DNA from: Ruegeria arenilitoris
GTDB lineage: Bacteria > Pseudomonadota > Alphaproteobacteria > Rhodobacterales > Rhodobacteraceae
NCBI RefSeq assembly: GCF_013030985.1
Contig: NZ_WPYP01000012.1
Location: 1-64,000, forward strand
DNA length: 64,000 nt
Direction of reading: 5' to 3'
Shown piece by piece: positions 55,973 to 64,000 of the stretch. Under the pieces are notes generated by a model. It was not told the origin of the DNA. It did no database searches and worked only from the letters and a program-made list of their open reading frames with translations. Position numbers and translations under genes: made by a program. How positions within the stretch are numbered: position 1 is the first letter of the stretch; the number at the start of each line of letters is the position of its first letter.

Positions 55973-56815
55973 ATGTCCATTCTCAAAGAACCCCTGTTTC
56001 ATTTTTTTCTGCTGGGTGTCGCGATCTTCGGGTGGTTTAGCTATCTCAATCCGGCACCATCTGAGCCCGACAGCGGAAACCAGATTGTTGTCGATATGCA
56101 GGACATCAACCGCCTGATCGACCAGTTTCAATCAACGTGGCAACGCCCGCCCACACCGGAAGAACTGGCCGAACTGCAAGAGGCGTTTCTGCGGCAAGAG
56201 GTTCTGGTGCGCGAGGCCCGCTTGCTTGGTCTGGACCAAGGCGACATCGTCGTCCGCAACCGGCTGGCCCAGAAGATGGAGTTTCTGACCCTGTCGCTGG
56301 CCCAGGCCTCGGAACCCGACGACGCGACCCTACAGGCACATCTGGCCGAAAACAGAGCGCATTTCCTGCGACCCGAACGGGTGGCCTTTGAACAGGTCGC
56401 AGTGGGGCCAACGCCCGAAACCGCCCGCGTCGACGAGATGCTGGACGCATTGAACCGGGGGGCGGACCCGGCACAATTCGCCGGGCCAAGCCTGTTGCCG
56501 GCCGCGTTGCCGCTCAGCCCGGCGCAGAAGGTCGATGCAACTATGGGGCGTGGATTCCATGCCCTGCTGAACGACTTGCCTGTAGGACAGTGGGTTGGTC
56601 CGGTCCCGTCCGGATTTGGCTATCACCTGGTGCGGGTCAACACTCGTGAACCGGCACAACTCCCTGCATTTGACGACATTCGCGAAGATGTTCTGTTCGA
56701 CTGGCGGCGCAAATTAAAGTCCGACCTGTCCGAGGCGCAGTTTGATGCGCTGAAGGAAAAATACGACCTGATAACCCCGGCGCCGGAGGACATCGCCCGG
56801 AGGCTGGACCAGTGA
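55973..56815 (+). CDS. PpiC-type peptidyl-prolyl isomerase, membrane-anchored
   Basis: A 280-residue protein with an N-terminal membrane anchor (EPLFHFFLLGVAIFGWF), a SurA/PrsA-like helical region and a parvulin-like domain at about residues 120-230 (QWVGPVPSGFGYHLVRV is the conserved end). It probably helps fold exported proteins in the periplasm. I prefer the ATG at 55973 to the TTG at 55934. Its stop overlaps the HupE/UreJ start by four bases (GTGA). It appears intact although the upstream DUF3604 gene is broken. Confidence 0.78.
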   Translation: MSILKEPLFHFFLLGVAIFGWFSYLNPAPSEPDSGNQIVVDMQDINRLIDQFQSTWQRPPTPEELAELQEAFLRQEVLVREARLLGLDQGDIVVRNRLAQKMEFLTLSLAQASEPDDATLQAHLAENRAHFLRPERVAFEQVAVGPTPETARVDEMLDALNRGADPAQFAGPSLLPAALPLSPAQKVDATMGRGFHALLNDLPVGQWVGPVPSGFGYHLVRVNTREPAQLPAFDDIREDVLFDWRRKLKSDLSEAQFDALKEKYDLITPAPEDIARRLDQ

Positions 56816-57819
56816 CGAAACGCCTGCTGCTCGCCCTGCTGCTGGTTTTGTTGCCCGCCATTCAGGCCTTTGGTCACGCGTTGGAGCCCGGTTTTGCAGA
56901 TATTCGTCAGCTGGCCCCGCAAACCTGGCAGGTGTTCTGGCGCAAACCGGACGTATCGGGCCAACCCATGGCCATCGCGCTGCAGCTGCCCGACACTTGC
57001 ACGCCGCCAACTGGACCCGAGCCCTTGTTCGACGGCTTCGCCTGGATTTCGGTCTGGGTCGCAGACTGTCCCGAAGGGCTTGCCGATGACACGGTGACTA
57101 TCGAAGGTCTCTCGAGCCAGCGCACCGATGTTCTGTTGCGTATTCAGATGCAAAGCGGGGCGACAGATACCATCCGTTTGACCCCTGACCAGCCGAGCCA
57201 CCTGATCCCGGCGCAAGCCGGAGGCTGGAGCATTTTCGGCAGCTATCTGGCGATGGGTTTCGAACATATCCTCGAAGGGTGGGATCACCTTCTGTTCGTC
57301 TTTGCCCTGCTGGTGCTGATCCGTGATTTCTGGCGTCTGGTTGGGGCGATCACGGCCTTTACCATTGCGCATTCCATCACGCTGGCGCTGGCGGCGCTGG
57401 GGCATCTCTCGGTGCCCGGCCCTCCGGTCGAGGCGATCATTGCGCTGTCTATCGTGTTTCTGGCCGTCGAGGCGCTCAAATCCAATGCCGGTGAAATCCG
57501 CCTGTCCGAACGATACCCATGGCTGATCGCGTTCGCTTTCGGCCTGTTGCACGGGTTGGGTTTTGCCGGTGCCCTGCGCGAAATCGGATTGCCAGAGCAG
57601 GACATCGCCGCCGCCTTGCTGGCCTTCAATCTGGGCGTTGAAGCTGGTCAGCTGGCCTTTGTCGGTGTTGCCCTGACGGCCGCCATGACCCTGCGCGTTG
57701 CCCTGCCCCGTGTCGCCGCGCACTGGCGCACCCCCGGAGATATCACCGCAACCGCCATTAGCTATGGGATCGGTACGGTGGCAACCTTCTGGTTTGTCGA
57801 GCGTGTCATGTCCTTCTGA
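56812..57819 (+). CDS. HupE/UreJ-family membrane protein with periplasmic N-terminal domain
   Basis: A 335-residue protein that starts with GTG. A signal peptide (ending AFGHA) precedes a periplasmic beta-rich region (about residues 20-135). Six or so membrane helices follow with the family motifs GFEHILEGWDHLLFV near residue 148, AHSITLALAALG near residue 182 and GLLHGLGFAG near residue 242. HupE and UreJ are nickel-related permeases, but this two-domain form is common beside PpiC and DUF3604 genes and its substrate is unknown. It is coupled to the PpiC gene. Confidence 0.8.
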   Translation: MTKRLLLALLLVLLPAIQAFGHALEPGFADIRQLAPQTWQVFWRKPDVSGQPMAIALQLPDTCTPPTGPEPLFDGFAWISVWVADCPEGLADDTVTIEGLSSQRTDVLLRIQMQSGATDTIRLTPDQPSHLIPAQAGGWSIFGSYLAMGFEHILEGWDHLLFVFALLVLIRDFWRLVGAITAFTIAHSITLALAALGHLSVPGPPVEAIIALSIVFLAVEALKSNAGEIRLSERYPWLIAFAFGLLHGLGFAGALREIGLPEQDIAAALLAFNLGVEAGQLAFVGVALTAAMTLRVALPRVAAHWRTPGDITATAISYGIGTVATFWFVERVMSF

Positions 57820-57844
57820 ACCGCACGAAACCCGGACCGGGCCA

Positions 57845-58445
57845 TTACTTGGGAGCCAGCAGCTTGGACAATTTGATCCCCACCGGCAACGCAACGAACT
57901 CGCTGCTTTGCCAATCATAGACACTGGTCATTTCGGATGTTCCGATCGACCACCCATCGTCAAGCTCGACATTCACGATTGGTTGCAGTGTAGACAGGTT
58001 CACATCCCGGCGCGCGTTGTCGCCCTCGACGGTAAAGAGGTTCTGGTTGAAAAGCCCCAGTAGCCCTCATTCGGTCTGCGCCACGAAACAGGCTGCAGGA
58101 CCCAGCGCCCACTTTTCCGCGCTCAACCCATCGCTGCCTGTTGGCAGCAAGGCAACAACTCCGGCCCCATTGGCGATCAAAGGTCGTGAGGTTGAACAAC
58201 GTGGCATCCGCAAATCCGGTTTCCGCGCCATCGTTGTGAATGAAATAGGGCAGCATGAGGCGCGCGATTTTATACGTCCCCCTCAACTGGAACGGGATCG
58301 CGCCGCGGAACTGAAGGACGTTTTGGGACCCCGACCCGTTATGCCGTGCCGGCAAAAAGAAAGTTCTGCATCCGGAACGCCATAACGGATGCAGTCGGAT
58401 CATTTGCCTCACTTTCCAGAGACAGTTCAGCAACTACAGGAGTGG
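57845..58445 (-). pseudogene. Porin-like ('neuromedin U' annotated family) pseudogene
   Basis: On the minus strand, scattered frames together give one outer-membrane-type protein. The pieces are ANDPTASVMAFRMQNF, then VLQFRGAIPFQL and ADATLFNLTTFDRQWG in a second frame, then VVALLPTGSDGLSAEKWALG, a TGA, and NQNLFTVEGDNARRDVNLS with GWSIGTSEMTSVYDWQSSEF to the stop at 57845-57847. At least two frameshifts and one stop break it. The N-terminal side ends near 58445, directly at a transposase fragment. The family name is from memory of roseobacter annotations, so I am sure of the decay but less sure of the family. Confidence 0.6.
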
Positions 58446-58873
58446 CCATCAGCGCGTAACCACATGTCGCCAATCCTTCAATCTGCCGAAACTAATCTCG
58501 ATACGGTTGCGGCATTTATCACGACGTTTGTCGTATCGGAGGGGTTTCTTGCGTTGTTTCCGCCCGGGAATACAGGCGCGTATCCCTTTGTCTTGCAGTG
58601 CTTCTCTGAACCAGTCCGCGTCATGGCCGCGATCCCCGAGCAGCCGATCAACATCTGGAATGCTGTTCAGCAGCGCCCTTGCACCGATGTGGTCGCTGAC
58701 CTGCCCGGCGGTCACGAAAGGGTCCGGAGGGCGGCAGGCAGTTTGGTGTTCATACCGCCCTTAGTACGCCCCCTCTCGGCAGCATCCGTCAGCCGAAAAA
58801 GATCAGGCATGCTCACCGACCGGCTTTCGAACCGTGAATCTCCCGGCCTGCGGGAAATCAATGGGTCCTGAGC
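58446..58873 (-). mobile_element. Truncated IS5-family (IS427-like) insertion sequence remnant
   Basis: The outer end is at 58870-58873, with the inverted-repeat-like sequence GGCTCAGGACCCATTGATTT on the minus strand, next to a CTAG at 58874-58877 that fits the target type of this group. The transposase starts MPDLFRLTD, then jumps to RTKGGMNTKLPA (most of the first half deleted) and shifts frame. It then runs as VTAGQVSDHIGARALL, LLGDRGHDADWFREAL and GIRACIPGRKQRKKP to IEISFGRLKDWRHVVTR. The sequence then changes to porin-like code near 58446, so the far end and last transposase residues are missing. Confidence 0.8.
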
Positions 58874-59842
58874 CTAGTCCTGCGTCCCCTCCGGCACCGG
58901 AAGGGACTGACCGCAGGTTTTGCAGCGACCTGCCTCTGATTGCGTCTCGGAATGGATGTGTTCGCGAATGTGATTGGCGGCGCGGTGCGACAGGCCCAGA
59001 CTTTTTCTCAGGGCTTCGATGTCCTTTTCATCATCCTCGCAGATATCGCCATCTTCCAGCGCGGCGCGAAATTCGCGCTCCATCCGGGCGCGGCGCCGGT
59101 GCAGTTGGTCGTTAAGGCCGCTGGCAAGAATCCCCGCCGGCAAGGCCGCCATGCCGATGCCGATCACTGTAATCAAAGCGCCAAATAGCTTCCCGGCCAC
59201 TGTGACCGGCGTCACATCCCCATAGCCAACGGTCGTCAACGTCGCCATGGCCCACCACATGGCCGCCGGGATCGAACCGAACGCTTCGGGCTGCGCGTCG
59301 TGTTCGGCGATCCAGGCGCCGCTGGCGGCGAAAACCAGCATGACCATCAGGATGAAGAACCCAGCAAAGAAGGACCCGGCCTCTTCCTCGAAAACGGCAA
59401 ACAGCATCCCAAGCGCCGGAGAATAGCGGGTCAGTTTGAGTAGCCGCAGCATCCGGAATGTTCGCAGGATGCGCAGATCCATCGGGAAAAACAGGTAGAG
59501 CAGCGCCGGCAATATCGCCAGCAAGTCAATCACGGCCAGCGGAGACCTGATCCAATCCAAACGGGATTTGTAATTTGGATCTTCCGGCGCGACCCAAAGC
59601 CTCGCGGCATACTCGGCCACAAAAACAACCAGAGAAACCCCTTCGAAAAGGTCAAACGCAATGTGCCAGCGCGTGTAGATGGAAGCGACCGTCTCAAGGA
59701 TGACAGCAGCGACATTGAGTGAGATCAGAAGGATCAACGCGATCTCAAGCAGCCATGGCCCGGTCGCACTGCGGTCTGGTCGCTCCAGCCACCAGTAGAG
59801 TCTCGCGCGCAGGATTTTGTGCTCTGATATAGTGTTACTCAT
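58874..59842 (-). CDS. Voltage-gated-type potassium channel / ion transporter
   Basis: A 322-residue six-transmembrane channel subunit. The S4-like segment LRILRTFRMLRLLKLTRY carries regularly spaced arginines near residue 107, and the pore has the potassium filter TLTTVGYGDVTPV near residue 205. The C-terminal cytoplasmic tail is acidic and ends with a CKTCGQ pair. It would form a tetramer conducting K+. The start at 59842 fits the domain; the frame runs upstream to 60040 without support. Its TAG stop lies inside the CTAG bordered by the IS remnant. Confidence 0.88.
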   Translation of the reverse strand: MSNTISEHKILRARLYWWLERPDRSATGPWLLEIALILLISLNVAAVILETVASIYTRWHIAFDLFEGVSLVVFVAEYAARLWVAPEDPNYKSRLDWIRSPLAVIDLLAILPALLYLFFPMDLRILRTFRMLRLLKLTRYSPALGMLFAVFEEEAGSFFAGFFILMVMLVFAASGAWIAEHDAQPEAFGSIPAAMWWAMATLTTVGYGDVTPVTVAGKLFGALITVIGIGMAALPAGILASGLNDQLHRRRARMEREFRAALEDGDICEDDEKDIEALRKSLGLSHRAANHIREHIHSETQSEAGRCKTCGQSLPVPEGTQD

Positions 59843-60094
59843 GGCGATGCATCTTCCCGGCCCAGGCCTTCGGGATTGCGGTCGCCAAGGCGGCTCTCTC
59901 CCCAAGATCAAGTTGCCTACCCAAGAAGGCACATGCCGCCGGATAAGGGAACAGGCAATGGATGTAACGACGCAGTATATACGTAATTCCCACCGCCCGA
60001 CGGTATTAAATGACATGACGCAGCGCTTGATGCGACGCATTACCGTTCGGGCGGCTGTCCGCCATGATCGATAGGACCAATCCGAACCCCGGGG

Positions 60095-60814
60095 TCAATC
60101 TGTTCTGACATCCCCGGAAAATCGGGCTGCATTTTCCTTGGTAAAGGCGCTGGCATCGGCCTCTGTGTCCCAAAAATGCGGGTTTGCCTTGGGAATGGTC
60201 AGGGCCTTTTGCACCGCAGGTCGGGCATCGATCCGGTCAAACCATGCCTGAAGGTGCGGCAGGCCATCGACGCTGGCGCGTGCCCAGACATACGCACGCG
60301 CCCAAGGATAGATCATCATATCTGCGATGGTGTATTCCCCGGCTGCGAGCCATTCACGGCCCTCAAGATGGGTGTTCAGAACCTCAAGTAACCGGCGGGA
60401 CTCGTCGACATAGCGTTTGATCGAAAATGGTTCCTCATGGCCGTTCGGGGCGGCGATATGCTGGAAATACATCGCTTGACCCATCATCGGACCGACATGG
60501 CCGACCTGAAAGAACATCCATTGCATCACCTCGGACCGTTTTACCGGATCGGCAGGCAGGAACTTTCCGTATTTTTCGGCCAGATGCCAAAGGATGGCCC
60601 CGCTTTCGAAAATCGCCCGCCCCTCGGCCCGGTCTTCGATCGTTGGTATTTTGCCATTGGGATTGAGTTTCAGAAAGTCTGGCGTTTTCTGCTCCTGCTT
60701 TGAGAAGTCGATCGCAGTGAGGTCATATGGAACGCCCGCCTCCTCCAGAAAGATCACCGGCTTGTAGCCGTTCATCGTGGCCGCAGTATAAAGATGGATA
60801 TCAGGCTGGGACAT
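60095..60814 (-). CDS. Glutathione S-transferase
   Basis: A 239-residue cytosolic GST with an N-terminal thioredoxin-like domain (GKIPTIED with the cis-proline near residue 55; FESGAILWHLAEKYG near residue 69) and an all-helical C-terminal domain. The family is like Ure2p/YfcG. It would conjugate or reduce electrophiles with glutathione. Its start overlaps the mdaB stop by 14 bases, so the two are one operon. With the quinone reductase and HxlR regulator it suggests electrophile or quinone defence. Confidence 0.88.
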   Translation of the reverse strand: MSQPDIHLYTAATMNGYKPVIFLEEAGVPYDLTAIDFSKQEQKTPDFLKLNPNGKIPTIEDRAEGRAIFESGAILWHLAEKYGKFLPADPVKRSEVMQWMFFQVGHVGPMMGQAMYFQHIAAPNGHEEPFSIKRYVDESRRLLEVLNTHLEGREWLAAGEYTIADMMIYPWARAYVWARASVDGLPHLQAWFDRIDARPAVQKALTIPKANPHFWDTEADASAFTKENAARFSGDVRTD

Positions 60815-61409
60815 GTTCAGCCTCGGCTAAAACGGCGGTCAGGTGGGCGTCAAAACGCTCGAAGTCGGCTTTGATCGCCGGGTTTTTCATCACGTCAAAC
60901 GCGGCAAAGGTTGGCAGCGGCTCCATACCAAGGAACTTGGCGGTCAGATGCACCGGGCGCAGCAAATCATCAACGCTGTCACCTGCAAAGAAGGGTTCTG
61001 AGGGGTTGTCGAACGCCTCTTGCGGCGCGTTGAAGGTAACGGACAGCAAGTATCTTTTGTTCTTCAGCACCCCGCCCATACCGTAATTCGCTTTCGGCGC
61101 TTCGGTGGTGCGGCCATCGCCATTGGCCAGGCGGCCGTTCATTCCGGCGGTGTACACCTCGTCCATGTACTTTTTGAAAACCCAGGGGGTTCCCATCCAG
61201 TTCACCGGGAATTGCATGATGACCGCATCGGCCCAGACATGCGCGTCCACCTCGGTGTCAATGTCATAGCCATCCGAAATGGTTGTGAGGCGCACCGCAT
61301 GACCCTTGGCTTCCAGCGCATCCCGCGCTTTTTGCGCCAGGCTTGCGTTCAACCGACCCGGGGCAAATTCATAGGGTTGTGTACCGTTGATGATCAGAAC
61401 GTTGCTCAT
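60801..61409 (-). CDS. mdaB: NAD(P)H:quinone oxidoreductase, MdaB type
   Basis: A 202-residue flavodoxin-fold quinone reductase. NVLIINGTQPYEFAPGRLN at the N terminus and QFPVNWMGTPWVFKKYMDEV near residue 66 match MdaB, with YLLSVTFNAPQEAF near residue 121. It uses FAD and NAD(P)H to reduce quinones by two electrons. AAGGA before the ATG at 61409 fixes the start; the frame continues upstream to 61481 without support. It is divergent from the HxlR gene. Confidence 0.88.
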   Translation of the reverse strand: MSNVLIINGTQPYEFAPGRLNASLAQKARDALEAKGHAVRLTTISDGYDIDTEVDAHVWADAVIMQFPVNWMGTPWVFKKYMDEVYTAGMNGRLANGDGRTTEAPKANYGMGGVLKNKRYLLSVTFNAPQEAFDNPSEPFFAGDSVDDLLRPVHLTAKFLGMEPLPTFAAFDVMKNPAIKADFERFDAHLTAVLAEAEHVPA

Positions 61410-61541
61410 GTCTGGATCCTTGTTCCTTGTCTCCGATGCCGCTTGACTTTGCGCGGCGTGGTGATGAAGTTGTGTACCCAATAGCGGAAATGCAACTAGT
61501 ATACTTTTGGTAACCTAGTTCTTGAGCGGCGGAGGTGCAGA

Positions 61542-61913
61542 ATGCGGGCGCGGGTTGAAGACGATGGCAAAGGGCGGCGGCGGGTTCAAGACGCCTGTTC
61601 AGAGCCTTGCCCGATTGAGCGCGGGATGCGGATCATCGGCGGGAAATGGACGGGGTCCATCCTGTGGCACCTGAAGGACGGTCCGGTGCGCTTCAACGAT
61701 CTGTCCCGCCAGATTGGTGGCGCCAGCAAGAAGATGATTACTGAACGCCTGCGCCAGCTTGAGGCCCATGGTCTGGTTAAGCGCGAAGTGATGGATACCG
61801 CGCCGGTCTCGGTCCAGTACGAGATCACCGAATTGGGTCGCACCGCGCTTGGGTTTCTTGACGCGCTGCGGAACTGGAGCGAGAGCCTGCCTCAGGGTGC
61901 TGCAGACACCTGA
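61542..61913 (+). CDS. HxlR-family regulator, probable redox or electrophile sensor
   Basis: A 123-residue winged-helix regulator (HxlR/DUF24). Typical parts are IIGGKWTGSILWHLKDGPVRF near residue 33, the recognition helix GGASKKMITERLRQLEAHGL near residue 57, and an N-terminal ACSEPCP with two cysteines. In characterised family members such as QorR and HypR a conserved N-terminal cysteine senses oxidants, and targets are quinone or flavin reductases. Here it is divergent from mdaB-GST, the standard arrangement for control of that operon. GGAGG stands before the ATG. Confidence 0.87.
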   Translation: MRARVEDDGKGRRRVQDACSEPCPIERGMRIIGGKWTGSILWHLKDGPVRFNDLSRQIGGASKKMITERLRQLEAHGLVKREVMDTAPVSVQYEITELGRTALGFLDALRNWSESLPQGAADT

Positions 61914-61950
61914 CCGCGCCGGACAGGGGAACGGAATGAATGGATAGCCC

Positions 61951-62880
61951 CTATGCAATGCCTTCCAAGTCATCCGAAATCGCCGTCTCGAACCAATCCG
62001 TCAAGCGCGCCAACGCACCATCTTTATCGCGGAACGGTCGATGTTGCAGGAAATAGGAATAGTCTCGGTCGGAAGTGCTCGGCCCAAGCCGAAGGATTTC
62101 GCCCTTCGCAAGCGCTTGATCGACAAGACCATGCCAGCCCAAGCCCACCCCTTCTCCGCGCCGGACGGATTGCAGCAGAAAAGGATAGGCGTCGAATTCG
62201 GGGCCCCGGTCAAAGGGCGGCACCTGCAGGCCCATACGTTCGAACCATCCCTGCCAGGTCAGAAAGCCGGACTCTCTGACATCGAAATGCAGGAAAAGTG
62301 ATGGAGGCAGCTGAGAGATATTGTCCTTTGCTTCCGGGTGTGCGGCCAGAAAATCGGGGCTGCAGATGGGGAACACTTCGGATTTGATCAACGGAATGAA
62401 GGGCCGGTCCCGCAATCCAGCGGTGTCCCAAACCACGGCGGCGTCCAACCGGCTCAGGTCGATGTCACCCAGCTGGTCGGTGGTGACGACCCGCACTTTC
62501 GATCCGCCCAGATGCTCGCGAAGGTCCGAGAATCGTGGCATCAGCCATTGGTCAGCAAAACCGAACGAGCAGGCCAGCGTCACCTCCTGCCGGTCAGTGG
62601 GCGCCGAAATTTCAGCCCAGACCTGATCCAGATGGCCAAATCCCAATGCCACGGCATCGGCCAGCCGCACAGCGGCGGCAGAGGGTACGATCTGGTTGTT
62701 GTTGCGTTCGAACAGCACCTGCCCCAACCGACTTTCAAGTGTTGAAATATGCCGCGAAACAGCAGGTTGGCTCAGCCCCAGTTCCTCGGCGGCGCGGGAC
62801 AGGCTGGCGCGGCGCACCGCGACCTCAAGAACCAGCAAGGCGTTCAGTGAACCAGAGATGGGACGTATCACTCTCTCCAT
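61951..62880 (-). CDS. LysR-family transcriptional regulator
   Basis: A 309-residue LysR regulator with the helix-turn-helix AAEELGLSQPAVSRHISTLE near residue 28 and an effector-binding domain of the GcvA type. It is divergent from a CoA-transferase gene, which is probably its target. A perfect 15-base palindrome overlaps its start codon. Confidence 0.88.
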   Translation of the reverse strand: MERVIRPISGSLNALLVLEVAVRRASLSRAAEELGLSQPAVSRHISTLESRLGQVLFERNNNQIVPSAAAVRLADAVALGFGHLDQVWAEISAPTDRQEVTLACSFGFADQWLMPRFSDLREHLGGSKVRVVTTDQLGDIDLSRLDAAVVWDTAGLRDRPFIPLIKSEVFPICSPDFLAAHPEAKDNISQLPPSLFLHFDVRESGFLTWQGWFERMGLQVPPFDRGPEFDAYPFLLQSVRRGEGVGLGWHGLVDQALAKGEILRLGPSTSDRDYSYFLQHRPFRDKDGALARLTDWFETAISDDLEGIA

Positions 62881-62893
62881 AACAATTTGTTAT
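62879..62893. promoter_or_regulatory. Perfect palindrome over the LysR start, candidate operator
   Basis: ATAACAA, T, TTGTTAT reads the same on both strands and overlaps the ATG of the LysR gene at 62880. Its position in the divergent region suggests an autoregulatory operator or LysR box. It is 99 bases from the CoA-transferase start. Confidence 0.55.
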
Positions 62894-62991
62894 ACGCTGC
62901 ATCATGTTTTGACCAGTGTACTTTCGGCAGGTTTGCCTTTCATCTGTCCGTGAATCGCAAGCCCCTAACGAAAAGTCTGTGTGAAACTCTC

Positions 62992-64000
62992 ATGACCCAT
63001 CGCCCACTGTCCCACATTCGAGTCCTAGATTTCGGGCAATACCTTGCGGCCCCACTTGTTGGCATGATGCTTGCCGACATGGGGGCCGAGGTCATTCGGA
63101 TTGACCCGCCAAACGGCCCTGCCTTTGACGATCCCGCGTTTCGGATGATCTCGCGCGGGAAGAAAACCGTGACACTGGATCTGAAATCGGACCAGGGGCG
63201 CGAGACCGCGATCGAATTGGCCAAACGCGCCGACGTTGTGATCGAGAATTTCCGGCCTGGGGTGATGGATCGCCTTGGGCTGGGGCCGGATGTCCTTCGG
63301 GCGGCGAATGACCAACTGGTCTACCTCTCCATGCCCGGCTTTGCGTCGACCGATACCGAACTGGCCGCGCTGCCCGCATGGGAGGCCGTGATCGCCGCTT
63401 ATACCGGGCAGTTCACGGATATGGGCCTGAACCGGCGGCTGATGGGCATCAACCCATCCTTCACGCCGCTGACGCTGGCCTCGGCCTATGGCGCAAGCTT
63501 CGGGGCCATGGCGGTTCTGTTTGCCCTGAATGCGCGCGAGCGCAATGGCGGGGATCATATCGAGGTCCCTCTGGCCGCCGCGCTGTTGGAAGGCCTGATC
63601 TACAATTGCGAACAGATCGAGGACTACCCAGAGCGCTACAAGTCCCCGCGCGAAGTTGAACTGGACCGGCGCGCCGCCGAAGGCCTGCCGATGAACCTAA
63701 AGTTCGAGGAACTGTCCGAATTCCTCGACCCGTTCTATCGCACATATACCTGTGCCGACGGGCGGGGGTTTTATGTCGTTTCGGGGTCAGTCGCCACGCA
63801 TCCCCGCCGCGTGTTGGAGACGCTGGGTCTCAAGGATCTGGCGGATGAGCTGCCCGATTTCTCGGCCTATCTGGACACCAAGGACTGGCCTGCGGAATGG
63901 TCGATGCGCAACTACCCGGTCGGGGCCTCTGATCGGGCGCGGGTATCCTCGGCGATGAAAGAAGCGTTCCTGACCCGCCCCGCGCATGAATGGGAAGAGC
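62992..64000 (+). CDS. CaiB/BaiF-type family III CoA-transferase (3' end outside window)
   Basis: The open frame from the ATG at 62992 runs to the window end without a stop (336 codons). The N terminus SHIRVLDFGQYLAAPLVGMMLADMGAEVIRID and VVIENFRPGVMDRLGLG near residue 82 are clear family III CoA-transferase motifs. Relatives move CoA between organic acids, for example in carnitine (CaiB) and oxalate metabolism. A role with methylated amines or another acid is open. It is divergent from the LysR gene. Confidence 0.87.
   Translation, partial: MTHRPLSHIRVLDFGQYLAAPLVGMMLADMGAEVIRIDPPNGPAFDDPAFRMISRGKKTVTLDLKSDQGRETAIELAKRADVVIENFRPGVMDRLGLGPDVLRAANDQLVYLSMPGFASTDTELAALPAWEAVIAAYTGQFTDMGLNRRLMGINPSFTPLTLASAYGASFGAMAVLFALNARERNGGDHIEVPLAAALLEGLIYNCEQIEDYPERYKSPREVELDRRAAEGLPMNLKFEELSEFLDPFYRTYTCADGRGFYVVSGSVATHPRRVLETLGLKDLADELPDFSAYLDTKDWPAEWSMRNYPVGASDRARVSSAMKEAFLTRPAHEWEE

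Overview
The window looks like the chromosome of a marine alphaproteobacterium of the Rhodobacteraceae (Roseobacter-type). The basis is GC-rich coding sequence, the family mix, and protein sequences resembling roseobacter homologues I remember. No species can be named. The dominant theme is uptake and oxidative breakdown of methylated quaternary amines. I see no tRNA, rRNA, CRISPR array or replication origin.

Layout. 1-6509: tail of a probable serine hydroxymethyltransferase, a malyl-CoA-lyase-like aldolase, then on the minus strand a BCCT betaine-type transporter, a GbcB-like ferredoxin reductase and a LysR regulator, divergent from an amidohydrolase/Rieske-ferredoxin pair. 6580-10864: RND efflux pump. 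11275-16906: GlxA-type AraC regulator, PDR-type reductase, LysR regulator, Rieske oxygenase, a decayed aldehyde dehydrogenase and a small ORF. 17066-29209: three FAD/GcvT amine oxidoreductases (dimethylglycine/sarcosine dehydrogenase family), a class III aminotransferase, an MttB-superfamily methyltransferase homologue with no corrinoid partner, a LysR regulator and a small sulfotransferase. 29441-37698: a TetR pseudogene, a 1684-residue repeat autotransporter and a convergent TPR-sulfotransferase. 37943-45145: a complete carnitine degradation locus (BCCT transporter, carnitine dehydrogenase fused to a thioesterase, BKACE cleavage enzyme, acetoacetyl-CoA synthetase, GlxA-type regulator). 45324-51415: arginine deiminase operon with two transporters. 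51945-57819: a TPR protein, a broken DUF3604 gene, a PpiC isomerase and a HupE/UreJ protein. 57845-58873: a decayed porin-like gene joined to a truncated IS5-family transposase. 58874-62880: potassium channel, GST, MdaB quinone reductase, HxlR and LysR regulators. 62992-64000: a CoA-transferase that runs off the window.

How the genes fit together. Carnitine is taken up, oxidised and cleaved to a betaine unit plus acetoacetate. Betaine-type compounds would then lose methyl groups through Rieske oxygenase/reductase and FAD/GcvT enzymes that feed C1 units to tetrahydrofolate, which serine hydroxymethyltransferase can use with glycine. This chain is inferred from families and proximity.

The window also shows notable decay: an aldehyde dehydrogenase with two internal deletions and a frameshift, a TetR gene with in-frame stops, a DUF3604 gene with three lesions, and a porin/IS5 remnant. 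The best candidate for something undescribed is the 17066-29209 cluster. A second, more speculative idea is that the TPR-sulfotransferase modifies the neighbouring tyrosine-rich autotransporter.
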